Below are positions 52,183 through 60,449 of a stretch of DNA of 64,000 nucleotides, piece by piece (within the stretch, counting starts at the first letter, position 1; each line of letters starts with the position of its first letter). The stretch lies in the NCBI GenBank assembly GCA_044223995.1, contig JBGALE010000001.1, positions 372,001 to 436,000 of the forward strand. The letters run 5' to 3'. This DNA is from JACMLD01 sp044223995 (lineage in GTDB: Bacteria > Bacteroidota > Bacteroidia > Chitinophagales > Chitinophagaceae). A program made the position numbers and the translations under genes. The notes below the pieces were generated by a model. The model did not search any database. It had not been told where the DNA came from and saw only the letters and a program-made list of their open reading frames with translations.

Positions 52183-52647
52183 TTACCGGCTTACGGTTGA
52201 TTTTTCAATTATTTTATTACAGGCCATTTCAATCATGTTAAACACTTCACGGTATTCAGATTCGGGCCCTGACCATGGATCGGGTATATCTTCATTGCGG
52301 CCGGGATACACTTCGTTCATCAGTAAATCAACTTTTGACGCATCAAATGTTTTCCCGGCAATGCGCCTCATTTCATGTATGACATCTTCTGCCATGGCAT
52401 AGAGCTTGTCGAACTCAATAAAATCAGCGGCTGCAAATTTCCTGGCGCGCTGACCGCTGATATCAAGAGCATTCATCCGCGCCACTTTTTGCGACAAGGG
52501 ATGCGGAGGTTCACCTACATGGTACCCATTGGTCCCTGCGCTGTCTACCTCCCAGTTCAAACCAGCTTCATCTGCTTTCTGCTGTAGAATTCCTTCTGCC
52601 AGCGGGCTCCTGCAAATATTTCCGAGGCAAACCATCAAAATCTTCAT
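52183..52647 (-). CDS. Low-molecular-weight protein tyrosine phosphatase
   Basis: 154 residues from the Met of MKILMVCLGNICRSPLAEG; longer frames include the AT-rich repeat region. The P-loop C7-LGNIC-R13-S and the general-acid Asp in DIPDPWSG are the catalytic residues. The enzyme dephosphorylates tyrosine residues, in bacteria often on exopolysaccharide kinases. No partner kinase gene is adjacent. A TACCTTTG box at 52664-52671 is a candidate -7 element. Confidence 0.93.
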   Translation of the reverse strand: MKILMVCLGNICRSPLAEGILQQKADEAGLNWEVDSAGTNGYHVGEPPHPLSQKVARMNALDISGQRARKFAAADFIEFDKLYAMAEDVIHEMRRIAGKTFDASKVDLLMNEVYPGRNEDIPDPWSGPESEYREVFNMIEMACNKIIEKSTVSR

Positions 52648-52663
52648 GTGGTAATAATTGGCG

Positions 52664-52671
52664 CAAAGGTA
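52664..52671 (-). promoter_or_regulatory. -7 box upstream of the LMW phosphatase gene
   Basis: Minus-strand TACCTTTG, followed by C, fits TAnnTTTG and lies 16 bases before the ATG. Confidence 0.4.
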
Positions 52672-52686
52672 AGCGTTTAGGGGGAA

Positions 52687-52842
52687 GGTGGGTGATAGGT
52701 TGTAAGTTATAAGTACTAAGTTATAGGTTAAAGGTAGAAGGTAAAGGGTAAGTGTGAAGGCGAAAATATTAATCCCAAATTCCAAATGCCAAATACCAAC
52801 AACCAAGAGCCAAACTCGAAACGCTAAACTGTAAACTCGAAA
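52687..52842 (+). repeat. Bipartite heptad-periodic array, copy 1
   Basis: From 52687 to 52749 nine consecutive in-phase heptads fit NNNRRGT (ggtgggt, gataggt, tgtaagt, tataagt, actaagt, tataggt, taaaggt, agaaggt, aaagggt). After a 23-base linker, ten more from 52773 to 52842 fit NNCCAAA or a close variant (tcccaaa, ttccaaa, tgccaaa, taccaac, aaccaag, agccaaa, ctcgaaa, cgctaaa, ctgtaaa, ctcgaaa). Only the last two or three bases of each heptad are conserved. The array lies between divergent genes. A second copy is at 40435-40525. Confidence 0.8.
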
Positions 52843-52936
52843 CTTTCTTATGGATTTGTTTCATACAGGCATCTCATTACGAAACGCAGCGCTGGGTTTT
52901 TGATGAAATATTCTTCACATCAAAACCTGAATAACC

Positions 52937-53740
52937 ATGAAGGCGGAATTAATTTTACAAAGCGATCTACTCGATATCATATTTGAAAACCGCAATAAGC
53001 AATATGGTGCTTACCAGTTGCGAAAGGAATACAATGGAAGATTGTACCGTTCGCTGTACCTGGTGCTGGCCATCGTAGGCCTGTTGATCGCGGCGAACCT
53101 GCTGGCCCATTTTTTTAAACCGAAATCGCAGCATCTTGTTTCAATTTCTTCCCTCGATTCGGGAATTCGTTTAACAACTGTTCCCATTCCGGAAACGCCG
53201 CCGCCAGTTGTAAAACTATCGCCACCGGTTGCATCCATCAGGAACATGGTTCCAGTAATTGTGCCTGATGATAAGGCGAGGGACACCATGCCGACGATTG
53301 ATGTAATCGCAGATCGTGTCATAAGTGACCAGACAGTTGATGGGCCGAAGCCGGTATCCGATAATGTTTCTGTTGCACCGAAACCTGTTGCGGCACCTGC
53401 ACCAGCGCCTGTGGAACCGGCTATTGTGGATGATCCCGAGGTGTTGCCGGAATTCCCCGGTGGTACTGCAGCTTTGCTGCGATTTCTTGGCAGGAACCTG
53501 CAAGTACCGGAAGACGCGCTGGAAGCGGGTCAGCGGGTGAAAATACCGGTACGGTTTGTGGTCAGTAAAGATGGATCTCTGGGTGATTTGGAGTTTCCTG
53601 TACAGGCCGATGAACGATTCAAAAAAGAAATCCAGCGTGTTGTATCCAGGATGCCCAAATGGAAACCGGGATCGGTACAGGGGAAAACGGTATCAGTTCA
53701 CTTCACAATTCCCATAATATTTGAGACGACAGAAAACTAA
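52937..53740 (+). CDS. TonB-family energy transducer
   Basis: 267 residues. One membrane segment (about 34-58, LYLVLAIVGLLIAANLLAHFF) follows a short cytoplasmic stretch with the Bacteroidota motif DLLDIIFENRNKQYGAYQLRKEY. A Pro/Val-rich periplasmic linker leads to the C-terminal TonB domain: LPEFPGGTAALLRFLGRNLQVP, GQRVKIPVRFVVSKDGSLGDLEF, VVSRMPKWKPGSVQGKTVSVHFTIPIIF. It couples the proton-motive force to outer-membrane receptors. ExbB and ExbD are not in the window. It heads a cluster with a PstS-like and a TPR protein. Confidence 0.9.
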   Translation: MKAELILQSDLLDIIFENRNKQYGAYQLRKEYNGRLYRSLYLVLAIVGLLIAANLLAHFFKPKSQHLVSISSLDSGIRLTTVPIPETPPPVVKLSPPVASIRNMVPVIVPDDKARDTMPTIDVIADRVISDQTVDGPKPVSDNVSVAPKPVAAPAPAPVEPAIVDDPEVLPEFPGGTAALLRFLGRNLQVPEDALEAGQRVKIPVRFVVSKDGSLGDLEFPVQADERFKKEIQRVVSRMPKWKPGSVQGKTVSVHFTIPIIFETTEN

Positions 53741-53788
53741 ATTTCCTTAACTTGCCCGACACCTGTTTCACTATTAAAGTTGTATTAA

Positions 53789-54025
53789 ATGAACGATTCG
53801 ACCAACGATAGAAAAACAAAAAACTATATTTTGATGCGGTCCATTATGGATTATGGAATGGGCACCGTTATATTGGGTTTTGGCGTTTTCTTTGCCTTTG
53901 CCAATAAGCTGGGATTTGATTTCAGGGTCGATTCGTTTTTCAGATATTTCTTTGCCGGCCTTTGTGCGGTATATGGCGTGTTCAGGATTTACCGCGGGTA
54001 CAAGAAAAACTATTTTTCCGAATGA
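53789..54025 (+). CDS. Small two-span membrane protein
   Basis: 78 residues with two hydrophobic segments (MDYGMGTVILGFGVFFAFA and FFRYFFAGLCAVYGVF) and a basic C-terminus. Not recognised as a named family. Its stop overlaps the start of the PstS-like gene (ATGA), so the two are translationally coupled, which supports it being a real gene of the tonB cluster. Confidence 0.72.
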   Translation: MNDSTNDRKTKNYILMRSIMDYGMGTVILGFGVFFAFANKLGFDFRVDSFFRYFFAGLCAVYGVFRIYRGYKKNYFSE

Positions 54026-54960
54026 GTATTCAACAATTAATTCCATCCGCCACTAAAAAATGGTTTTTGATCCTCGGGGCCTTTGCCGGTATTTGCGCAT
54101 GTAAAAGTCAGTCTTCCGATCCAAATAAAGAGACTACTACCAGTGGCATTATCCATATCAGTGTGGACGAATCTTTTAAACCAGTCATTGATTCACAGAT
54201 AAAAGTGTTTGAGGCCCTTCATCCAAAAGCAACCATTATTGCTCATTATAAGCCGGAAGCGGAATGCATCAAGGATTTGAATATTGACAGTATCCGGATG
54301 GTGATTGTTACCAGGAGACTGAGCGACGATGAAGATGCCACCATGAAAAAGAAACTATCCTACAATTTGCAGCAGGGCCGGGTTGCATTTGATGCCATTG
54401 CAGTAATTGTAAACAGCCAGGCAAAAGACACATTATTTGATATGGCGGATATCCGGTCACTGGCAAAAGGCACCAGCGGGTACAAATATAAAATGGTGCT
54501 GGATGGCTTGTCTGCAACCAGCACAGTGCGATATGTAGCTGACAGCCTTGCAAAAGGGCAACCACTGGGTAAGAATGTGGTGGCTGCAACCAGCAGCCAG
54601 GGTGTCATTGATTATATCAGTAATAATACCGATGCCATTGGACTAATAGGTGTTAGTTGGATTGGAAATAAGGAAGATACGGCACAGGCGAGTTTTTTGA
54701 AGAAGGTAAAAATTGCATCTATTGAATGTACCGATTGCCAGCCAATTGTTTACACACAGCCATTCCAGTATAATATAGCTACCCGGCGTTACGCCATGAT
54801 ACGTGGATTGTACTACATTTTAAAGGAAAATTATGATGGCCTTGGCAGCGGATTCGAGAATTTTCTCATCTACGAAAGAGGTCAGCTTATATTTAAAAGG
54901 GCATACTTATGGCCTTCAAGAATAAGAGTGGACGTGCGGGGCGCGAAAATCAATGAATAG
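54022..54960 (+). CDS. PstS-like substrate-binding lipoprotein
   Basis: 312 residues from the Met of MSIQQLIPSATKKWF; the earlier frame start at 53962 would overlap the small membrane gene. A hydrophobic segment followed by GICACK gives a likely lipidated Cys at residue 27. The mature domain is a periplasmic-binding-protein fold related to PstS (SGIIHISVDESFKPVIDSQIKVFEALHPKATI; MVIVTRRLS; VAFDAIAVIVNSQAKDTLF; SSQGVIDYISNNTDAIGLIGVSWIG). No PstABC genes follow, so it is not evidently part of a phosphate transporter; in Bacteroidota such proteins commonly sit beside tonB. Confidence 0.82.
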   Translation: MSIQQLIPSATKKWFLILGAFAGICACKSQSSDPNKETTTSGIIHISVDESFKPVIDSQIKVFEALHPKATIIAHYKPEAECIKDLNIDSIRMVIVTRRLSDDEDATMKKKLSYNLQQGRVAFDAIAVIVNSQAKDTLFDMADIRSLAKGTSGYKYKMVLDGLSATSTVRYVADSLAKGQPLGKNVVAATSSQGVIDYISNNTDAIGLIGVSWIGNKEDTAQASFLKKVKIASIECTDCQPIVYTQPFQYNIATRRYAMIRGLYYILKENYDGLGSGFENFLIYERGQLIFKRAYLWPSRIRVDVRGAKINE

Positions 54961-55016
54961 GGAATACTTAAATTCAATAAATTTACAAGCTCACTATTTA
55001 AACAAAAGAATCGACA

Positions 55017-56729
55017 ATGAAGAAATTCACATTAAGCCTGATTACTGTAGCGGTAAGTACCAGTGCTCTGCTGGCTCAAAGCGTTGACCAGGGGAAAAAG
55101 TTTTTCTACTATCAACGCTATAAGAGTGCAAAGGATCAATTTGATAAAGTGCTGGCTGCAAACCCTAATAACCTGGAAGCAGTGTACTGGCTTGGCCAAA
55201 CATTGCTGGAAGATAAAAACCAGGCTGCAGCAAAAGACCTCTATTCAAAATCATTGATGACAAATGGTACTGCCCCGCTGGTACTGGCAGGTATGGGCCA
55301 TATAGAATTACTGGAAGGAAAGGGAAATGATGCGCGCCAGCGATTTGAAACCGCTATCAGTTTAACAAAAGGTAAAGATGTAGATGTTTTTAATGCCATT
55401 GGAAGGGCAAATGTGGATGCAAAAGATGGTGATGCCAACTATGCACTGGAAAAATTAAATGCCGCCACACAGGTAAAAGGATTCAAAGATCCCAATACTT
55501 ATATTATAATGGGCGATGCTTACCGCAAACTCGTAGATGGCGGTGCAGCCGTTACGTCCTATCAAAAAGCGCTGACCCTCGACCCAAAAATGGCAGCGGC
55601 CAAATATAAAATTGGTAAAATTTATCTCACCCAAAACAACAAGGATTATTTCCTGCCGGCATTTGAGGAATCCGTTCAAATGGATCCCAATTATGCCCCT
55701 GCTTATTTTGAATTATTTTATTACTGGTATTGGCACGCCGATGTAGATAAGGCTGCCATGTATTTCGACAAATATCTTGCAGTAACTGATAAAAAACCCA
55801 GTGACGAATATGATCGCATCAGTATTTATTATGCAAGAAAAAAATATGCAGAAGCCATCACGGAATCCAATCAAAAAATTGCAGCCGAGGGTGCAAATGC
55901 TGATCCCCGTTATTACAGGCTGATGGCATATTCTTACAACGATCAGGGCGATTCTACCAATGCGCTGAAGAATATTGAAGATTTTTTTGCAAAGCAAAAA
56001 CCGGAAGGTTTTATACCAATGGACTATTCTTTCCGTGCTGAATTACTGGCAAGGTTCCCTGCCCGCCAGGCAGATGCCGTAGCTACCTATCAGCAGGCGG
56101 TTAATGCCGATACTTCTTACGATGGAAAGCTGGATTTGCTGACAAAAGCTGCAGGCTTGTCAAAGAAAATTGGTGACCGTAACAGCGAAGCGAATTTCCT
56201 GAAACAATTATACGGCCTGAAAAAGAACCCATCCAACACAGATTTGTACAATCTTGGACAGGCTTATTACCAGGCAAAAAATTATCCTGTGGCCGATAGT
56301 ATCTTCTGCGGTGTTTACCAGCAACGTTATCCCAATGAAATATTCGGATACCTCTGGTGTGCAAGGGCCAAACAGGCAATGGATGATTCCACCAATTCCA
56401 AAGGGCTTGCGGTGGAAGCATATAAAACCCTGGCTGAAAAAGGCAGGACTTTGGATTCTGTAAAATATAAAGCGCAGATATTAAGTTCGTATTATTACCT
56501 GATTCAATACTATAATGATGTAAAGAAAGATAAGGAAACAGCGATCATGTACACTAATAAGGGATTGGAAACAGATCCCACCAATGCTGATTTGGCGCGT
56601 ATCAAAGAGATACTTTCCAAACCACCGGCCAAGCAACCTGTACAGAAACAACCAGCACAAAAACCCAAAACAGGCGGCAACGGTAAAGCAGCCGCTGTAA
56701 AAAAAAACAGTGAGCTGAATATGGTGTAA
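55017..56729 (+). CDS. Exported TPR-repeat protein
   Basis: 570 residues with a signal peptide (1-20, ending ALLAQ). About ten TPR-like helix pairs fill residues 25-530 (NNLEAVYWLGQTLLEDKNQAAAKDLY; GAAVTSYQKALTLDPKMAAAKYKIGKIY; NTDLYNLGQAYYQAKNYPVADSIF), followed by a Pro/Gln/Lys tail (PPAKQPVQKQPAQKP) that is probably disordered. Such proteins act as periplasmic scaffolds. Position after tonB and the PstS-like gene suggests it works with the TonB complex. A terminator closes the cluster. Confidence 0.85.
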   Translation: MKKFTLSLITVAVSTSALLAQSVDQGKKFFYYQRYKSAKDQFDKVLAANPNNLEAVYWLGQTLLEDKNQAAAKDLYSKSLMTNGTAPLVLAGMGHIELLEGKGNDARQRFETAISLTKGKDVDVFNAIGRANVDAKDGDANYALEKLNAATQVKGFKDPNTYIIMGDAYRKLVDGGAAVTSYQKALTLDPKMAAAKYKIGKIYLTQNNKDYFLPAFEESVQMDPNYAPAYFELFYYWYWHADVDKAAMYFDKYLAVTDKKPSDEYDRISIYYARKKYAEAITESNQKIAAEGANADPRYYRLMAYSYNDQGDSTNALKNIEDFFAKQKPEGFIPMDYSFRAELLARFPARQADAVATYQQAVNADTSYDGKLDLLTKAAGLSKKIGDRNSEANFLKQLYGLKKNPSNTDLYNLGQAYYQAKNYPVADSIFCGVYQQRYPNEIFGYLWCARAKQAMDDSTNSKGLAVEAYKTLAEKGRTLDSVKYKAQILSSYYYLIQYYNDVKKDKETAIMYTNKGLETDPTNADLARIKEILSKPPAKQPVQKQPAQKPKTGGNGKAAAVKKNSELNMV

Positions 56730-56766
56730 CCATTTTGCAAGTTTTATTTGTTTAAATAGTAAATAA

Positions 56767-56798
56767 AAACCCTGCCTCAGCGGCGGGGTTTTTTATTT
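56767..56798 (+). terminator. Intrinsic terminator of the tonB cluster
   Basis: AACCCTGCC pairs with GGCGGGGTT (one T-G pair) around TCAGC, followed by TTTTATTTT. It lies about 40 bases after the TPR gene. Confidence 0.85.
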
Positions 56799-56819
56799 TG
56801 GGGGATATTTGATAATAAA

Positions 56820-56850
56820 CTTGAAAATTACCCATGCTGCCTTATTTTTG
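56820..56850 (+). promoter_or_regulatory. Bacteroidota promoter of the nuo operon
   Basis: CTTG (56820-56823), 19 bases, TATTTTTG (56843-56850): close match to the -33/-7 consensus. The leader to nuoA would be about 20 bases. Confidence 0.7.
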
Positions 56851-56874
56851 CGGCACAACAATTCATGTTGACTA

Positions 56875-57282
56875 ATGAAGTGGTTCCTTCTTCAAGCCAA
56901 TGTTCCATCTGCAGACGTAAACAACGCCACCAGTTATTTGCCCATAGCCATCCAGTTGATTTTCGCCATCCTGTTTTTAGGGGTGATGATGGCTGTTACA
57001 CATTGGCTCGGTCCAAAACGCAAAACTTCTGATAAACTGGAAAATTTTGCCAGTGGTATCGAAAGTCATGGCGATGCCCGCCAACCTATGGCCATAAAAT
57101 ATTTTCTTGTTGCTATATTGTTTGTTTTGTTTGATGTGGAAGTAATATTCTTCTATCCCTATGCCGTTAATTTCCGCGGATTGGGATGGAATGGTTTTGC
57201 GGCAGTGTTGATGTTTGTTGCCTTCTTCCTGGCAGGATTCTTCTACATCATTAAGAAGGGTGCACTGAACTGGGAGGATTAA
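56875..57282 (+). CDS. nuoA: NADH-quinone oxidoreductase subunit A
   Basis: 135 residues with three membrane helices (YLPIAIQLIFAILFLGVMMAV; IKYFLVAILFVLFDVEVIFFYPYAV; GFAAVLMFVAFFLAGFFYII). The second helix has FDVEVIFFYPYAV, the strongest NuoA signature. The N-terminus is slightly longer than in E. coli. NuoA is part of the membrane arm of complex I near the quinone site. It is the first gene of the operon, next to nuoB. Confidence 0.96.
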   Translation: MKWFLLQANVPSADVNNATSYLPIAIQLIFAILFLGVMMAVTHWLGPKRKTSDKLENFASGIESHGDARQPMAIKYFLVAILFVLFDVEVIFFYPYAVNFRGLGWNGFAAVLMFVAFFLAGFFYIIKKGALNWED

Positions 57283-57402
57283 ATCGATTTTAATTCACCG
57301 TTAAAGGGTAGTAGGCAGCCGGATAAAAACTTTACCTGTGAGCGCTTGTTATTGTTAGTAGTTGACAATTGTCAAATCTTTTCAATTTAATTAAATCCAG
57401 CA

Positions 57403-57984
57403 ATGGCTCGTCCTGTACAATACAATGTGAAAAATGAGGGAGGCAAGCCCATCCAGGTGGTGGGAGCTCCTGAAGGTTATGGCGGTGAAGGGTTTTTTAC
57501 CACCAAACTGAGTGATGTGGTTGGCCTGGCAAGAAAAAATTCAATCTGGCCCCTGCCATTCGCTACATCCTGTTGCGGTATTGAATTTATGGCAACCATG
57601 GGATCTCATTACGATCTGGCCAGGTTTGGTGCAGAGCGTGTGGGCTTTTCTCCCCGCCAGTGCGATTTGTTAATGGTCATGGGTACTATTGCTAAGAAAA
57701 TGGGACCTGTGTTAAGGCAGGTATATTTACAAATGGCGGAACCACGCTGGGTATTGAGTATGGGCGCCTGTGCAAGCTCCGGGGGAATATTTGATACCTA
57801 CAGTGTATTGCAGGGCATCGATCAAATCATACCGGTGGATGTATACATACCCGGATGCCCGCCACGGCCGGAAGCAGTACTGGATGGTTTTATGAAGATT
57901 CAACAACTGGTAGGCAAGGAAAGTATCCGCAGGAGGAACAGCGAGCAATACAAACAACTGATGGAGAGCTACGGCATACAATAA
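57403..57984 (+). CDS. nuoB: NADH-quinone oxidoreductase subunit B
   Basis: 193 residues. The N2 4Fe-4S cluster ligands are present: FATSCCGIEFMA (tandem Cys), the Cys in ACASSGG and CPPRPEAVL (last Cys), with RQCDLLMVMGT and YIPGCPPRP. NuoB carries N2, the last cluster before quinone. Length is slightly long at both ends. A 120-base gap separates it from nuoA, containing no obvious terminator. Confidence 0.97.
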   Translation: MARPVQYNVKNEGGKPIQVVGAPEGYGGEGFFTTKLSDVVGLARKNSIWPLPFATSCCGIEFMATMGSHYDLARFGAERVGFSPRQCDLLMVMGTIAKKMGPVLRQVYLQMAEPRWVLSMGACASSGGIFDTYSVLQGIDQIIPVDVYIPGCPPRPEAVLDGFMKIQQLVGKESIRRRNSEQYKQLMESYGIQ

Positions 57985-58014
57985 TATTACATTTGAAAAT
58001 CCGAAATTGCGCCA

Positions 58015-58518
58015 ATGGCCCTGACGAATGAAATAATCAAACAGAAACTGACTGAAAAATTTGGTGAGCAACTGACCAACTTTGAAGAGCCTTACGGACT
58101 GCTCACGTTTGAAGTACCGAAGGAAATGAATTTAAAAGTATTGCAGTTTTTATATGAAGATCCTGCACTGCGGTTTCAATTTCTGACTGATCTTACCGGC
58201 GTTCATTATCCCGATAACAAAGGAAAGGAACTGGCGGTAGTATACCACCTGCACAACCTGGTTGAAAATATCCGCCTGCGGTTTAAAATATTTACGTCAA
58301 TTGATTCACCTGATATTTTTACGGCAACGAATTTGTTTTCCGGCGCCAACTGGATGGAAAGGGAAACCTATGATTTTTTTGGGGTGAATTTTGTAGGTCA
58401 TCCCAACCTGAAACGCATACTGAATGTGGATGAAATGGATTACTTCCCGCTGAGAAAGGAATTTCCGCTGGAAGACCAGACAAGGATTGACAAGGACGAT
58501 GCGATGTTTGGAAGATAG
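58015..58518 (+). CDS. nuoC: NADH-quinone oxidoreductase subunit C
   Basis: 167 residues. The 30-kDa-subunit motif is complete: FQFLTDLTGVHYPD, ELAVVYHLHNL, RLRFKIFT, and the signature WMERETYDFFGVNFVGHPNLKRIL. It stabilises the peripheral arm with NuoD. In Bacteroidota nuoC and nuoD are separate genes, as here. The spacer to nuoD has an eight-base periodic repeat. Confidence 0.96.
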   Translation: MALTNEIIKQKLTEKFGEQLTNFEEPYGLLTFEVPKEMNLKVLQFLYEDPALRFQFLTDLTGVHYPDNKGKELAVVYHLHNLVENIRLRFKIFTSIDSPDIFTATNLFSGANWMERETYDFFGVNFVGHPNLKRILNVDEMDYFPLRKEFPLEDQTRIDKDDAMFGR

Positions 58519-58521
58519 TTT

Positions 58522-58561
58522 GTAAATGTGGTAATAGGGAAATGTGAGAATGTGAAAATGA
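58522..58561 (+). repeat. Octamer-periodic spacer between nuoC and nuoD
   Basis: Five in-phase octamers: gtaaatgt, ggtaatag, ggaaatgt, gagaatgt, gaaaatga (consensus GNRAATGT). The first starts just after the nuoC stop. Degenerate, AT-rich. Confidence 0.6.
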
Positions 58562-58615
58562 GGCTGAATAAAATAGCAGCAGTTTAGTTTATAAAAAATA
58601 AAATAATAGACAGTA

Positions 58616-59848
58616 ATGTCTGAAATAGCACATCATCATATTAAACTTCCCGAGGGTTCGATTGAAAAACAAACGACCACGCTGAACCTCGGTCCTACGC
58701 ATCCTGCCACGCATGGGGTGATGCAAAATATACTGGAACTGGACGGTGAAAGGATTGTATCTGCAGAACAAACCATCGGCTATATACACCGCGCATTTGA
58801 AAAACTGGCTGAACGACGCCCCCTGTACCAGATTACCACACTCACCGACAGGTTGAATTATTGTTCATCACCCATCAACAATATGGGCTGGCATATGACC
58901 TGCGAAAAACTGCTGGGTGTGAAAATACCCAAGCGGGTAGAATACCTGCGCATCGTCATCATGGAACTGGCACGTATAGCTGATCATCTCATTTGCAACT
59001 CCATTGTTGGCGTTGATAGTGGCGCATACACAGGCTTCCTGTACGTGATGCAATACCGGGAATTGATTTATGAAATTTATGAAGAGATCTGTGGTTCCAG
59101 GCTGACCACCAATATTGGACGCATTGGAGGTTTTGAAAGAAACTTCAATGCAACGGCTTTCGAAAAACTGGAAAAGTTTTTACGCGAATACCCGCGTGTG
59201 CTGAAAGAATTTGAAAACCTGTTTAAACGCAACCGTATTTTTATGGAGCGCACACAGGGCACTGGCGCTATCAGTGCTGAACGCGCGTTGAACTACGGGT
59301 TCACAGGCCCCAACCTGCGTGCAACGGGTGTAGACTATGACGTGCGGGTACATACACCATACAGCAGCTATGAAGATATGGAGTTTACCGTTCCGGTTGG
59401 AACCACCGGCGATAACTACGATCGCTTCCTGGTGCGCAATGAAGAAATGTGGCAGTCGCTAAATATTATTGAACAGGCTTACCGGAAAGTACAATCATTT
59501 ACCGGCGCCGATGCAGAAGTATACCATGCCGATGCACCTGAATATTATTTGCCGGAGAAAAAAGACATTTACACAAAGATGGAAGCGCTGATCTGGCATT
59601 TTAAGATAGTAATGGGTGAAACAGAAATACCGAAAGGTGAAGTGTACAACAGTGTGGAGGGTGCGAATGGTGAACTGGGTTTTTATTTGATCAGTGATGG
59701 GGGAAGAACACCGTACAGGCTTCATTTTCGCAGGCCATGTTTTATTTATTACCAGGCTTACAGCGAACTGACAAAAGGCGCGATGTTAAGTGATGCGATT
59801 ATGACGATGAGCAGTCTCAACCTGATAGCGGGTGAACTGGACGCTTAA
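58616..59848 (+). CDS. nuoD: NADH-quinone oxidoreductase subunit D
   Basis: 410 residues. The 49-kDa-subunit, homologous to [NiFe]-hydrogenase large subunits. Signatures are NLGPTHPATHGVMQNILELDGE, IGYIHRAFEKLAE, FGGFERNFNA-like RIGGFERNF, and the C-terminal YRLHFRRPCF and LTKGAMLSDAI. It lines the quinone cavity with NuoB. Length and start fit the family. Confidence 0.97.
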   Translation: MSEIAHHHIKLPEGSIEKQTTTLNLGPTHPATHGVMQNILELDGERIVSAEQTIGYIHRAFEKLAERRPLYQITTLTDRLNYCSSPINNMGWHMTCEKLLGVKIPKRVEYLRIVIMELARIADHLICNSIVGVDSGAYTGFLYVMQYRELIYEIYEEICGSRLTTNIGRIGGFERNFNATAFEKLEKFLREYPRVLKEFENLFKRNRIFMERTQGTGAISAERALNYGFTGPNLRATGVDYDVRVHTPYSSYEDMEFTVPVGTTGDNYDRFLVRNEEMWQSLNIIEQAYRKVQSFTGADAEVYHADAPEYYLPEKKDIYTKMEALIWHFKIVMGETEIPKGEVYNSVEGANGELGFYLISDGGRTPYRLHFRRPCFIYYQAYSELTKGAMLSDAIMTMSSLNLIAGELDA

Positions 59849-59850
59849 GC

Positions 59851-59885
59851 AATTAGTAATTAAGAATTGATAATTAATAATTGAG
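59851..59885 (+). repeat. Heptad repeat AATTNNN between nuoD and nuoE
   Basis: Five consecutive seven-base units, aattagt, aattaag, aattgat, aattaat, aattgag, with AATT kept in all. It starts two bases after the nuoD stop. Confidence 0.75.
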
Positions 59886-59940
59886 GGTGTGAAATAGAAG
59901 ATGTTTTGATAATTGAATTTTGTATTGTGAAATTGTAACG

Positions 59941-60438
59941 ATGAAATTTTCTGACACAACATTAGAGGAAGTAAAAAAAATCATCGCACGCTACCCGGAA
60001 GGGAAGCAAAAGAGTGCACTATTGCCGCTACTACACCTGGCACAGGAGCAGTTTGGCGGATGGCTGAGCGTAGAAGCCATGGACTATGTGGCTTCATTAC
60101 TGAGCATTGAGCCCATCGAAGTATATGAAGTGGCTACTTTCTACAGCATGTATAATTTAAAACCGGTTGGTAAATACATGTTTGAGGTTTGCCAGACAGG
60201 TCCCTGTATGCTGAATGGCAGTGATGATATTATTAAATACATAGGTGACACATTAAATATAAAACCAGGTGAAACAACCGCAGATGGTATGTTTACATTG
60301 AAAACAGTGGAGTGTTTGGGTGCCTGTGGTTATGCACCGATGATGCAGATGGGTAAGACCTACCGCGAACATTTGACAAAAGAAAAAGTGGATGCTATTA
60401 TAACCGAGTGCCGTAAAAATGCTGCAGCGAATAATTAA
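59941..60438 (+). CDS. nuoE: NADH-quinone oxidoreductase subunit E
   Basis: 165 residues from the Met of MKFSDTTLEEVKKIIARYPEG. The thioredoxin-like 2Fe-2S domain has CQTGPCMLNGSDDI and CLGACGYAPMMQ, which supply the four Cys of N1a. EIYEVATFYSMYN-type helix (EVYEVATFYSMYNLKPVG) is conserved. It works with NuoF in the NADH-oxidising module. The VOC-family gene follows after 11 bases instead of nuoF. Confidence 0.96.
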   Translation: MKFSDTTLEEVKKIIARYPEGKQKSALLPLLHLAQEQFGGWLSVEAMDYVASLLSIEPIEVYEVATFYSMYNLKPVGKYMFEVCQTGPCMLNGSDDIIKYIGDTLNIKPGETTADGMFTLKTVECLGACGYAPMMQMGKTYREHLTKEKVDAIITECRKNAAANN

Positions 60439-60449
60439 AAACTACCAAA

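Noticed and set aside
52687..52842. Regular repeats resembling a CRISPR array
   Set aside because: The period is seven bases, there are no repeat/spacer units of CRISPR size and no cas genes.
54022..54960. Phosphate ABC transporter operon
   Set aside because: Only a PstS-like binding protein is present; no permease or ATPase genes accompany it.
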